A stretch of DNA of 64,000 nucleotides from Blastopirellula sediminis (GCF_020966755.1 NZ_JAJKFT010000004.1:1364001-1428000); one strand, 5' to 3'; positions 8,132-16,781 are shown, numbered from the stretch's first letter. A program made the numbers and translations. The notes: a model not told the origin generated them from the letters alone.

Positions 8132-9943
8132 ATGATTGAATTGGGGATGGTCCTTGCGCTGTTGGCGACGGCGATCGCGATGTTCGCCATCAACAAGCCG
8201 CGAATGGACGCTGTGGCGTTGATCATGCTGGTCGCGCTGCCGCTGACCGGCGTTATCACGGTCAATGAGTCTTTAGCCGGTTTCAGCGATCCCAATATCG
8301 TGTTGATCGCCGCCCTCTTTGTGATCGGCGATGGTCTGGTTCGGACCGGCGTCGCGCGCACCTTGGGGGACTGGTTAGCGGGGAAGGCCGGCAGCAACGA
8401 AATTCGCCTGATCACGATGCTGATGCTCACGGTCGGTTCGCTCGGCGCCTTCATGAGTTCAACGGCGATCACGGCGATCTTCATTCCGGTCGTGCTGCGA
8501 ATCTCGCAAGGAACCGGAGCCTCGACCGGCCGATTGATGATGCCGCTCAGTTCGGCCGCCTTGGTCAGCGGCATGATGACGCTGATCGCCACGGCGCCGA
8601 ACCTGGTCGTCACCAGCGAGCTCGAGCGGAATGGCTTTGATGGATTTCATTTCTTTTCGTTCACTCCTTTTGGGATTCCGATCCTGTTTGTCGCTGTGGG
8701 CTACATGCTGTTTGCGCGAAATTGGCTGGGCGCGAGCGAAAAAATGGCCCAAGCCCCCGGCGGTACGAGCCTGGCCCAGTGGATTGACGAGTATCAACTA
8801 GCCGGGCGCGAGCATCGCGTCCTCGTCACGGCTGGCTCTTCTTTGGCGGGCAAGACGCTCGAAGAAGTCCGGAATGAAAACCAATCGGGCGCCAAAATCA
8901 TCGCGATCGAGCGCGGCAATCTCCTGATCCAGCCGACGAACAAGACGGCCCTCGAAGCAGGAGACGTTCTGCTGATCGACTTGCGGGCGGAGGAAGCGAC
9001 GGTCAAAGCGCTTCGTGAGCAGTACGCATTGGAAGCGCTGCCCCTCAGCGGCGGCTACTTTACCAGCCGCGCCCAGGATATCGGGATGGCGGAGGTCTTG
9101 TTGCCGGCCTCTTCTGCGCTGATCGGGAAGTCATTGGTCGAGTCTCACTTCTATGACGAGTATGACTTGCGAGTGGTCGGGCTGAGGCGGGGCACGACCG
9201 CCTGGCCGGGGAAACTGGAAGAGGAAGATCTACGCGTCGGCGATACGCTGCTGGTGATCGGAACCTGGCGTGCGATCCAAATGCTTCAGACTCACAGCGA
9301 AGACCTGGTCCTCTATAAAGTGCCGGTCGAGATCGAGGAAGTCTTGCCGGCCCCTGGCAAAGGGTTGCAAGCGGTGATTTGCCTGGTGATCGTTGTCGGC
9401 CTGATGGTCAGCGGCGTCGTTCCTAATGTGATCGCCGCGCTGATCGGCGGCTTGTTGATGGGAGCTTTGGGGATCGTTAATCTGACCAGCGCTTACCGTT
9501 CGATCGACTGGAAGACGCTGGTGCTGATCGTCGGCATGTTGCCATTTTCGATTGCCCTGCAGAAGACTGGCGGCGTCGATCTGTTGGCGGACGGGCTGAT
9601 GATGGTGATCGGTGGAATGGAGTGGCGCGTGGTGCTGGCCGCGATTTTCGTCATCACCGCAGTCCTGGGGATGTTCATCTCCAATACCGCAACCGCCGTG
9701 CTGATGGCGCCGGTGGCGATTGCGCTGGCCAAGGAATTCGATGCGTCTCCTTATCCCTTCGTAATGATCGTGGCGCTAGCCGCATCGGCTGCGTTTATGA
9801 CGCCGGTCTCGTCGCCGGTGAACACGCTGGTGGTGACGCCGGGCAATTACTCGTTCGGCGACTTCGTCAAGATCGGCGTGCCGCTCACGATTCTGGTGAT
9901 GATCGTCAGCGTGATCCTGGTTCCGATCCTGCTGCCGTTCTAA
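8132..9943 (+). CDS. SLC13/DASS-family permease with two RCK_C (TrkA-C) domains
   Basis: Inner-membrane anion permease of 603 residues. The N-terminal half (1-195) has hydrophobic helices with the family segments GFSDPNIVLIAALFVIGDGLVRTG and SSTAITAIFIPVV. The cytoplasmic middle holds two RCK_C-type domains (about 220-300 and 310-390, each with a GSSLAGKTLEE or SSALIGKSLVE motif). The C-terminal half (405-603) repeats the transporter fold with NTATAVLMAPVAIALA and TPVSSPVNTLVVTPG. Relatives transport sulfate, dicarboxylates or similar anions, and the RCK_C domains probably sense a ligand. It follows the DcaP-like porin by 134 bases on the same strand. The substrate cannot be read from sequence alone. 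The shine-dalgarno site is weak. Confidence 0.88.
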   Translation: MIELGMVLALLATAIAMFAINKPRMDAVALIMLVALPLTGVITVNESLAGFSDPNIVLIAALFVIGDGLVRTGVARTLGDWLAGKAGSNEIRLITMLMLTVGSLGAFMSSTAITAIFIPVVLRISQGTGASTGRLMMPLSSAALVSGMMTLIATAPNLVVTSELERNGFDGFHFFSFTPFGIPILFVAVGYMLFARNWLGASEKMAQAPGGTSLAQWIDEYQLAGREHRVLVTAGSSLAGKTLEEVRNENQSGAKIIAIERGNLLIQPTNKTALEAGDVLLIDLRAEEATVKALREQYALEALPLSGGYFTSRAQDIGMAEVLLPASSALIGKSLVESHFYDEYDLRVVGLRRGTTAWPGKLEEEDLRVGDTLLVIGTWRAIQMLQTHSEDLVLYKVPVEIEEVLPAPGKGLQAVICLVIVVGLMVSGVVPNVIAALIGGLLMGALGIVNLTSAYRSIDWKTLVLIVGMLPFSIALQKTGGVDLLADGLMMVIGGMEWRVVLAAIFVITAVLGMFISNTATAVLMAPVAIALAKEFDASPYPFVMIVALAASAAFMTPVSSPVNTLVVTPGNYSFGDFVKIGVPLTILVMIVSVILVPILLPF

Positions 9944-9964
9944 GGCGCGGATGCGCGACTGGGA

Positions 9965-10819
9965 CTAGTCGACGGCGACGACCTGGACCGAAACTTCAAT
10001 CCCCTGGTAAGCATGGCCAGGTCCGGACCAACTGCCCGAAAGGGGCGCCGCTTTTTCCTGCTCGCGGGCGACGGCGACCGAAATGTGCTCGGCCCCGGCC
10101 AGCTTGTTGTTCGTCGGATCAAACCCGCGCCAGCCGGCGCCTGGCAGATAGACTTCGGTCCATGCGTGCGTCGCGCCATGCTGACCCGCTTCCATCTGGA
10201 TGTAGCCGGTCACAAAGCGGGCCGCAAATCCCCAATGCCGGACCGCTTCCATCATCAGCACCGCATAGTCGCGGCAAGATCCGCTCCGCAGCGACAACGT
10301 TTGATGCGGAAGCTGGACGCCTGGCGTGTCGCGGGCGGCGTACTGCAGCGAATGGAAGATATGCGTGTTGAGTTGGCAGAGGAGCTGGAACGTGTCGACG
10401 ATCTGCCCCGGTTGATAAAGCTCACGCAGCCAATCATGCAGAGCTCGCCCGTCGTAGGGATAGCTGGGCAAGCGGTAGGGGACCAGTTCGACTTGCTCTT
10501 CGGGAGGGTATTGAAACGGGAAGAGCCGCGACTGCGGATCAATCAGGCATTCGATCGGGTTGTCGTCCGAAACGTCGACGTCGATCTCGGCCAAGATCTT
10601 CAAGCGATCCGCCTTGTGAGGAAAAGTGAGGATCGCGACCGAATTCCCTTCGACGTCGCGCAGCCAGCGGATCGTCGCCTCCGGTTCCACCGTCAGCCGC
10701 GTGTCGATGATTCGCAAATCGTGACCTTCGCGCGGACGGAGCAGCGCGCGATGCGGGCCGAACTCGACCGGCTCGCTGTAGAGATAGGTGGTCGAATGGA
10801 TGATCCGCTTGCGCTGCAT
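9965..10819 (-). CDS. Transglutaminase-like cysteine peptidase
   Basis: Predicted cytoplasmic transglutaminase-fold protein of 284 residues with the bacterial transglutaminase N-terminal domain (MQRKRIIHSTTYLYSEPV). The catalytic triad is visible: Cys in SGSCRDYA, His in THAWTEV and Asp in GFDPTNN. The frame stays open far upstream, but the extra 130 residues are low-quality translation of palindromic repeats, so the ATG at 10819 is taken as the start. Family members act as peptidases, amidases or crosslinkers, and the substrate is unknown. It converges on the SLC13 gene with a 21-base gap. Confidence 0.88.
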   Translation of the reverse strand: MQRKRIIHSTTYLYSEPVEFGPHRALLRPREGHDLRIIDTRLTVEPEATIRWLRDVEGNSVAILTFPHKADRLKILAEIDVDVSDDNPIECLIDPQSRLFPFQYPPEEQVELVPYRLPSYPYDGRALHDWLRELYQPGQIVDTFQLLCQLNTHIFHSLQYAARDTPGVQLPHQTLSLRSGSCRDYAVLMMEAVRHWGFAARFVTGYIQMEAGQHGATHAWTEVYLPGAGWRGFDPTNNKLAGAEHISVAVAREQEKAAPLSGSWSGPGHAYQGIEVSVQVVAVD

Positions 10820-10999
10820 GTTGGTGGGGGCGTTCAGTGTCCTTCTCCCGTTCGTCGATTTCTCCCCAGCGGACCCGGGCGTCGCCATCGCGACCCCAGA
10901 AGAGGCCGTTCCGCTGCGGCGCTTGTATTCTCTTCTTCGGCGAAACGCTTGGCAATGTGAGGACGCCGTCGAACGCGCGCCATCTGCGCCCAGTCGGCC

Positions 11000-11324
<325 letters not shown>

Positions 11325-11330
11325 AGTCGC

Positions 11331-12767
11331 TTACCTCTTCCTCTTCTTCCGCTTCCCCCGTCGCCGTGGCCCGTTCCGGGCAGACTGGACTGGACTCGGC
11401 GCAGTTTTTTTCTGATCCGAGTTACTCAGGGCGAGCAATTCGGCGGTTGTATAGCTCACCCAACCGCCGCTACTTTCCGCCGGTGGACTGGACTCGTAAC
11501 TTTTTTCTGCGACCAGTGGACTGGACTGCGATTTTTTTTCTGGGGGCGACGACTCGGCGGCGTCTTCCATTTCCTCCACAGCCGGAGAGTGGACTGGACC
11601 GCGCGCAATTTTTTCCGCCAGATCGATCAGGCGGTAGTGAGGCTCTTTACTCGTTCCCCCATTCGCCAGCACGATTTCGCCGTCAGCGACCATCCGGTCC
11701 CAGGTCACCCCAAACTTGCCGCCGCTCATGCCGGACAGCTCGCGGATCTTCAGCTTGGTCGCATTGGCCGGATCGATCTGCTGGATCACGCACCGGAGCC
11801 GCCACCACAACCGATCGGCCAACGTTTGCGCCTCCACCTCGGCCGCTTCCAATTCGACCGACGCGACATCGCGGATCGTCGCTTCCCACTGGGCGGCGGC
11901 CGAATCGACTTCCGCGTCTTCCTTTATATCTACGCCCCACTGGCCGCTTCGCCCGCTGCTCGCGCCGAAGTTGAGCCACAACCGATGACGCCCGCTTCCT
12001 GGCTCAAACGCGTCGCGGCGATTCACCAACAGCCATTGCCGTGCGATAGCGCCGCACGGCGCGTCGGCCAGATCGGCGGCATCCATCGCCCGCGGTTTTA
12101 GTTCCTTTCGCGTGCGGCAACAAATGATCGGCGTGGCGCCGACCGCCAGACAACAATCGGCGATCGCCCGCAGCTGCGCCGCTTCCGCGCGGCGCGTCAT
12201 CGGCGTCAGATCGGCCGCGTCGATCAGCACCACCTCCAGTTGGTTCCGCGCAATCCAATCGCTCAGGCGATGCCCATTCACCGCGCCGCCAGGCTCCACC
12301 AAATTAAACGCCCAGACGATTTGCTCGAGCGCCGCCAGATCACCGCGCCGCTCCGCCAAACTCGTCACCGCCACTTGAGCCGCTTCGCCGCCGACAAACC
12401 CGACGCGAAACGCTTGCTCCGCAGCAAACTCCCCCAGAAATTCTCCGCCGCTCGCCAAGGCTGCACACAGATCCACCGCCAGCGACGTCTTCAAACAACG
12501 ACTCGGCCCCAAAATCACCGCCGCTTCCCGCTGCCGCAACATCCCCGAGAGCAGCCACCCCGGCGAAGCCCGCCGCGACAGCAACTCGGACATCGACAAA
12601 CTCTCGAGCGGCTCGTCGACCTGCCGACAAGCCGCCACTTCAATCTTCGGTAGGCTGGGTCGAGACCCAGCAAATTCGACGTCGCCAAGAGGAAGAGCTG
12701 GGTCGCGACCCAGCCTACCAAGACTACCCGGACCACTCGGAAGCAACTCACTCACCACCAGAGACAT
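11331..12767 (-). CDS. RecA-fold AAA ATPase (AAA_25/RepA-like)
   Basis: Predicted 478-residue ATPase with a RecA-type core. The Walker A region is GPSRCLKTS, with Leu where most P-loops have Gly before Lys-Thr. The Walker B strand is LEVVLIDAADL. A basic low-complexity tail (GPRRRGKRKKRKR) ends the protein. The start at 12767 is chosen because GAGGAGG lies 5-11 bases upstream. An in-frame start at 12977 would place a hydrophobic 70-residue extension directly after a good promoter, so a longer form is possible. A palindromic repeat (12649-12719) is inserted in frame before the ATPase core. The C-terminal third contains four A-rich repeat units. Related proteins load helicases or act in plasmid replication; the role here is unknown. 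Confidence 0.75.
   Translation of the reverse strand: MSLVVSELLPSGPGSLGRLGRDPALPLGDVEFAGSRPSLPKIEVAACRQVDEPLESLSMSELLSRRASPGWLLSGMLRQREAAVILGPSRCLKTSLAVDLCAALASGGEFLGEFAAEQAFRVGFVGGEAAQVAVTSLAERRGDLAALEQIVWAFNLVEPGGAVNGHRLSDWIARNQLEVVLIDAADLTPMTRRAEAAQLRAIADCCLAVGATPIICCRTRKELKPRAMDAADLADAPCGAIARQWLLVNRRDAFEPGSGRHRLWLNFGASSGRSGQWGVDIKEDAEVDSAAAQWEATIRDVASVELEAAEVEAQTLADRLWWRLRCVIQQIDPANATKLKIRELSGMSGGKFGVTWDRMVADGEIVLANGGTSKEPHYRLIDLAEKIARGPVHSPAVEEMEDAAESSPPEKKSQSSPLVAEKSYESSPPAESSGGWVSYTTAELLALSNSDQKKTAPSPVQSARNGPRRRGKRKKRKR
11400..11620 (-). repeat. Degenerate intragenic repeats with homopolymer runs
   Basis: Four units inside the 3' part of the AAA ATPase gene share TGGACTGGAC followed after a few bases by a run of 6 to 8 T (near 11407, 11504, 11531 and 11608 on the plus strand). 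In the protein they give the E/D-K-K/S...SSP-type segments. Runs of 7 and 8 A in the coding strand are prone to polymerase slippage. Confidence 0.6.
12649..12719. repeat. Palindromic repeat inside the AAA ATPase reading frame
   Basis: Outer arms GGTAGGCTGGGTC (12649-12661) and GACCCAGCCTACC (12707-12719) are perfect inverted repeats. Each is also half of a smaller hairpin (GCTGGGTC/GACCCAGC). The 71-bp unit has no stop in the gene's frame and encodes roughly LGRLGRDPALPLGDVEF plus AGSRPSLP. It looks like a dispersed intergenic palindrome that landed in coding DNA. Confidence 0.8.
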
Positions 12768-12984
12768 CGCCACCTCCTCGCTCAGTTTCCGGTGAGCGCA
12801 GACAACGAGCGCCACCGCAAACGGCGTTACCAAAAACAGCAGAGCCCAACCGCAGCGCTCGGCCCAATCCCCCAGACCCAACGCACCGCCAAAAGAAAAC
12901 CGAACGCATCCCGCAAGCGCCGGCAAATGGAGAAAGGTATCGCCGATTTCGGGAACGCATCCGAAACCGGCAGGCATGTACAAA

Positions 12985-13013
12985 TTTATACTAAATATCG
13001 AACAGCGCGTCAA
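12985..13013 (-). promoter_or_regulatory. Strong sigma-70-like promoter
   Basis: On the minus strand: -35 TTGACG (13013-13008), 17-base spacer, -10 TATAAA (12990-12985). The expected start of transcription is close to the in-frame ATG at 12977. The mRNA would then be leaderless for a long AAA ATPase form, or have a leader of about 210 bases for the form starting at 12767. Confidence 0.6.
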
Positions 13014-13122
13014 ACATTTTTGCGAGGAGGTAGAGCGTTGTTATCGGCAGGAAGAAACCACCCCAAAAACAACGCTCGATTCCCTTGGTGAGAAACCAAT
13101 GCATCAACCTTTTGCATCCGAC

Positions 13123-13194
13123 ATCTGCGTAAATCTGCGCTCATCTGCGGTTCAAGAGTTTTGGAACCGCAGATGAGCGCAGATTTTCGCAGAT
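13123..13194. repeat. Long inverted repeat (ATCTGCG type)
   Basis: Left arm 13123-13153 and right arm 13164-13194 are 31 bases each with one mismatch and a 10-base loop. The arms contain direct repeats of ATCTGCG. It lies in the intergenic region between the AAA ATPase promoter and the DinB gene. It could form a cruciform or a stable RNA hairpin. Confidence 0.85.
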
Positions 13195-13232
13195 TAGAAA
13201 AGAGTTGCACGAACGTATGCCGCGTGGGCTCT

Positions 13233-13382
13233 TGGCAACGTATTGCAGGGACCGCGGGAAGTCAGAAGAATTGTCGTGTTCGAGGATTTGCTGGTCTATT
13301 AGAATCGTCCAGCAGAAGAACACTGTCGCAGACGACAGTCGCGCCCAAGAGGAGATGGTCTACCAGTGCCACCCCGCCGCCG
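13233..13382 (+). repeat. 150-bp dispersed repeat, copy 1
   Basis: Aligns without gaps to 14041-14190. Shared blocks include CGCGGGAAGT, AAGAATT, AATCGTCCA and CCCGCCGC. A hairpin ACTGTCG/CGACAGT (near 13322-13339) lies inside. The end of this copy covers the last codons and the stop codon of the DinB-like gene (stop at 13360). Confidence 0.8.
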
Positions 13383-13833
13383 CTCGCTTCTCTTGGATGA
13401 ACGTCACGTGATGCGTGATGTGGTTCGTCGCTCGTACGATCAGCTGTTCCAGAGTCAGTATCCCGGACTCGCTGTGCGTCCCCACACGATTCAGCGAATC
13501 GGCCGACAACTGCCGGAGCGTCCGCGCGGTGGAAGTGCGGATGGCGTCGACGACCGCCAATTCTTCGTCGATATTTCGTTCGTGGTAGAAGAGGTGCGCC
13601 GCGAACAGATTCTCGTCGGCGCCCAGCAGCGTTGGATTGTCATGCGAGATCACCCGCTTGATTCGGTCGGCCATAATCGGCTCGAAGTCGGCGATGTGGG
13701 CGACCACTTCCAGCGTGCTCCACTTCCCGGGAACGGGACGAGCGATCAGTTGCTCGCGGGTCATGCCGAGCACGGCCGCTCGCAGTTGAGCGGCTCCGGA
13801 CAGATACGATTCGATAATTTCGGCGGAGTTCAT
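13360..13833 (-). CDS. DinB-family protein
   Basis: Four-helix DinB/YfiT-like protein of 157 residues. These are metal-binding proteins, some of them thiol transferases. The usual histidines are visible: one in VVAHIADFE near residue 46 and a cluster NHITHHVTF near residue 140. The DinB_2 pattern RPVPGKWSTLEVVAHI is clear. The last residues (KRAAAGWHW) are encoded by a dispersed repeat copy, so the natural C-terminus may have been replaced. Repeats of the same type lie on both sides of the gene. The function is unknown. Confidence 0.85.
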   Translation of the reverse strand: MNSAEIIESYLSGAAQLRAAVLGMTREQLIARPVPGKWSTLEVVAHIADFEPIMADRIKRVISHDNPTLLGADENLFAAHLFYHERNIDEELAVVDAIRTSTARTLRQLSADSLNRVGTHSESGILTLEQLIVRATNHITHHVTFIQEKRAAAGWHW

Positions 13834-14239
13834 TTCGATTGTATTTTCCTGAAGTCTACAGAAAGGTGCGGCGGGGCAAGCTTATTTATAAGAAGTTTTT
13901 GCCGGTCGGCGGAGTGGCGCCGTTAACGCTTCTTACTTCGGGCGGAATTCGAGACGGTCTTGGTAGATGCGGTTCGACGATTCTCGATGAACGGAATCGC
14001 AGCCTAGACCAGTTTCAATCGGCCGCCCGCCGTTCATGCCTGGCAAGCTATTGCAGGGGCCGCGGGAAGTCAAAAGAATTGGTGTGTTGGACGAAGTGCA
14101 GATCCGTTCTAATCGTCCAACAAAAGAACACTATCGCCGACGACTGTGGCGCCGAAGTGGAGAAGTTCTGCCAAGGCCGCCCCGCCGCGCAGTGTGGACA
14201 ATGTCGTTTCATGCTACGCCCACGACCGAGGGAAAACAG
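13834..14239. other. Intergenic region with repeat copy 2
   Basis: Spacer between the divergent DinB and small membrane-protein genes. It holds the second 150-bp repeat (14041-14190). An upstream ATG at 14036 opens the frame of the next gene but runs through the repeat and is not considered a real start. Confidence 0.6.
14041..14190 (+). repeat. 150-bp dispersed repeat, copy 2
   Basis: Ungapped partner of 13233-13382 in direct orientation, about 660 bases further on. It contains a hairpin TTGGACGA/TCGTCCAA that differs in sequence from the matching hairpin of copy 1 but sits at the same place. Confidence 0.8.
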
Positions 14240-14836
14240 GTGAGATTCGGGATTCGGAGTCTGATGCTGGCCACCGTCGCCGGCGCTATTCTTTGTGCGA
14301 TCATCGTGGCCGGTCGCAACCACTATTTTGCCGAGAGGCTGCAAGCCTGGTCTGCCTTGGCTGACGTCCGCGGCATTTCGAATGTCGAGCTGCGCTCACG
14401 TGTTGACGTTATGGAAGAGGTAGACGGCGTTTCCTTCGCCATCGAGGGCCGACCCGATTCGGTTGTCGAAATTGGCAGCTTGGGAGAATACGAAAACTCG
14501 GGGCGGTTCCCGGTGAGGCGAATTGGCAAGTGGACGTTCCGGGTTTCCGGACGTCGTCACATGGGCGCCCATGCCAAAGCGACGGGCGAGCCGCTCGAGG
14601 CCAATTATTTCGGCAGCCACATCGGGCTCGGGCCTGACAACCCGTACAACGCCCTCGTTCCTTTCGAACTCAACACGCTGCAAGACGTCGTCGATCATTA
14701 CGAAGAGATCGTCGAATTGCTGGAAACCTGGCCGCGCGAATCAGCGCCAGGAACGGTAACCCTGGAAGACGGGTCGATTCAGCACTACTACGTCATTGAG
14801 GATCCAGGATCTGAAAACTCGAATTCCGGGCAATAA
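14240..14836 (+). CDS. Small membrane-anchored protein of unknown function
   Basis: Predicted 198-residue protein with one N-terminal membrane helix (LMLATVAGAILCAIIVAG) after a short RFGIRS leader, a layout common in planctomycete hypothetical proteins. The rest is soluble and shows no known motif. The GTG at 14240 is chosen because GAGGG precedes it and it places the typical RFGIRSLML at the N-terminus. The ATG at 14201 would add 13 residues. The 162-bp palindromic element begins 30 bases after its stop. I do not recognise the family. Confidence 0.6.
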   Translation: MRFGIRSLMLATVAGAILCAIIVAGRNHYFAERLQAWSALADVRGISNVELRSRVDVMEEVDGVSFAIEGRPDSVVEIGSLGEYENSGRFPVRRIGKWTFRVSGRRHMGAHAKATGEPLEANYFGSHIGLGPDNPYNALVPFELNTLQDVVDHYEEIVELLETWPRESAPGTVTLEDGSIQHYYVIEDPGSENSNSGQ

Positions 14837-14865
14837 CTCGTGTTCGGTAACGCGTTTCTCGGCAC

Positions 14866-15027
14866 GGGTGCCATGGCCACGGCCTTGCGTGGCCATGAAT
14901 GGGGTCATCAATCCATTGCCGCTTGATCTATTTCTAGGTGATTGATCCATTCGATTGCGTTTCGCCGTCGCGTTTTCAAAAATTGTACGCACAATCATGG
15001 CCACGCAAGGCCGTGGCCATGGCACCC
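14866..15027. repeat. 162-bp palindrome-ended element, copy A
   Basis: Both ends are about 36-bp inverted repeats, each itself a hairpin (ATGGCCACG/CGTGGCCAT), bounded by GGGTGCC and GGCACCC. The interior shares GATCTATTTCTA and other blocks with copy B at 17838-17999, which has exactly the same length. It fills the space between the convergent genes 14240-14836 and 15058-16557. It has no reading frame, so it resembles a non-autonomous mobile element or a REP/BIME-like structure. Confidence 0.85.
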
Positions 15028-15057
15028 CAGTGTCCTGGCGAAACGTTGCTTGTCACC

Positions 15058-16557
15058 TCAAGAAACAGTTGGGCGGAACTGCGGCGGTCGCCGGACGCGA
15101 GTTGCCTGTTCGAATGCGAAGGCGTAGCCGAGCAGCCGCGGTTCGTGGAAAGCTGCGCCAAAAAAGGAGAGTCCAACTGGTAAACCGTGCACAAAGCCGG
15201 CTGGGACGGTGATATGGGGATAGCCGGCGACGGCTGGAGCGGTCGAGCATCCGTAAGGCAGAATATGGTCGCCGACGATCGGGTCGATTGCGAATGGGGG
15301 AGAGCCTTCGGTGGGGGCGAGGATCGCGTCGAGCTGATGTTCGGCGAGGGCCTGGTCGATGCCTTCGGTGCGCGACAAGCGGCGGAGTTCGTTACGGACT
15401 TCGACGCAGCGCGGATCGTCCCAGTCTCCCTGCTGAAGGGCCAACTCGAAGAACTCTTGCTGAAAGTAGGGCATCATCTCGGCGGCGTGAGTTCGGTTAA
15501 ACGCGATCAGTTCTGCGAGATTGCGCACCGCTGCGCCGGGATGGGCGGCCAGGTAGGCGTTGATATTGGCTTTGACGCCGTACTGAAACAGCTCCAATTC
15601 CAGCGGGCCGAAGAAGGGTAACGTCGTCGCTTGAATCGGATCGATGATTTCGGCGCCAAGGTTTTTCAAAATTTGGATGGCGCTTTCGATGACGGCATTC
15701 GTCCCTTCGTGCGCGGAAAAGCAGTCCCGGGCGACTCCTAGCCGGGCGCCTTGCAGGGCGTCAGGCCGAAGCGCGGATAGATAGTTGTCGGGGCGAAGTT
15801 TATCTGCATCTGCGGTCGCCGTATCGGCGGGATCGGTGCCGGCGATGACGTTGAGAATCGCGGCGAGATCGGTCACGCTGCGGGCCATGGGACCTGCCGT
15901 ATCTTGCGGCTCGGCGACGCCGATCACGCCGCGGCGACTGACCAGGCCGACGGTCGGTTTCAGCCCGACAATTCCATTGGCCGAGGCGGGACGGACGATC
16001 GAGCCATCGACCTCGGCGCCGATGGAGCCGATGCAAAGGTTGGCGGCGACAGCGACGGCCGAGCCGCTGCTCGATCCGAGCGGGCTGCGATCGAGAACGT
16101 ACGGATTGTGCGTCTGGCCGCCGCGACTGCTCCAGCCGCTGCAGGCGCGCGTCGACCGCATGTAGCCCCATTCGCTCATGTTGGTTTTGCCGAGCAGGAC
16201 GACGCCGGCTGCGCGGAGCTGTTTGACGACGAACGCGTCTTCCGCGGCGACGTTGCCGACCAGCGCCAGCGAGCCGCCGGTCGTCATCATTTTGTCGGCC
16301 GTATCGAGCGAATCCTTCACCAACATCGGCACGCCGTGCAGGGGACCTCGCGGTCCTTGCTGCTCTCGTTCCTGGTCCAGCTCGGCGGCGATTGCGAGTG
16401 CATCGGGATTGATTTCAACCACCGAGCGGAGCGTGGGACCGGCGTGATCGATGGCTGCGATCCGCTGCAGAAACGCTTCGCAGAGAGTGACGGCTGACCA
16501 CTCGCCGGCGGCGAATCGATTCTGCAGGTCGGCGATACTGAATTCAGACAGGTCCAC
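15058..16557 (-). CDS. Amidase (amidase signature family)
   Basis: Hydrolase of the amidase signature family, acting on carboxamides, with 499 residues. The Ser-cisSer-Lys triad is visible: Lys in LVKDSLDT, the cis-Ser in the glycine/serine-rich GSSSGSAVAVA, and the nucleophilic Ser in GAEVDGSIVRPAS. The family segment LKPTVGLVSRRG follows. The GTG at 16557 is preferred over the ATG at 16608 because GAAGGAAG lies just upstream and the chain then begins with the usual DLSEFSIADLQ. The gene is divergent from the nitrilase, and together they could process nitriles or amides. There is no GatB or GatC nearby, so a GatA role is unlikely. Confidence 0.88.
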   Translation of the reverse strand: MDLSEFSIADLQNRFAAGEWSAVTLCEAFLQRIAAIDHAGPTLRSVVEINPDALAIAAELDQEREQQGPRGPLHGVPMLVKDSLDTADKMMTTGGSLALVGNVAAEDAFVVKQLRAAGVVLLGKTNMSEWGYMRSTRACSGWSSRGGQTHNPYVLDRSPLGSSSGSAVAVAANLCIGSIGAEVDGSIVRPASANGIVGLKPTVGLVSRRGVIGVAEPQDTAGPMARSVTDLAAILNVIAGTDPADTATADADKLRPDNYLSALRPDALQGARLGVARDCFSAHEGTNAVIESAIQILKNLGAEIIDPIQATTLPFFGPLELELFQYGVKANINAYLAAHPGAAVRNLAELIAFNRTHAAEMMPYFQQEFFELALQQGDWDDPRCVEVRNELRRLSRTEGIDQALAEHQLDAILAPTEGSPPFAIDPIVGDHILPYGCSTAPAVAGYPHITVPAGFVHGLPVGLSFFGAAFHEPRLLGYAFAFEQATRVRRPPQFRPTVS

Positions 16558-16641
16558 GACAACTTCCTTCTCGGACGCACGAATTCCACTTGGCCGAATT
16601 CTAACCAACCGGACGATGCAAAAGGAGAGGCGGGGAGATTC

Positions 16642-16670
16642 TCAATAGAATGCCAAGCGACTATGATCAA
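16642..16670 (-). promoter_or_regulatory. Weak promoter candidate for the amidase gene
   Basis: On the minus strand TTGATC (16670-16665), 17-base spacer, TATTGA (16647-16642), about 85 bases upstream of the amidase start. The matches are only moderate. Confidence 0.3.
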
Positions 16671-16781
16671 AACGTCTTGGCAAACTCCGTCGGATAGGTC
16701 AATGACGTTCGCACGCACCGCTAGTCGGGACGGCGAACGGTCGGCCGAAACAACAGGTCTTGCTGCAACGAGGCTATAACG

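Larger units (their letters stand above)
12768..13359. other. Intergenic region upstream of the AAA ATPase gene
   Basis: About 590 bases without a confident gene. It holds the possible N-terminal extension and promoter of the AAA ATPase (12768-13013), the long inverted repeat (13123-13194) and most of one copy of a 150-bp repeat (13233-13382). Confidence 0.6.
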
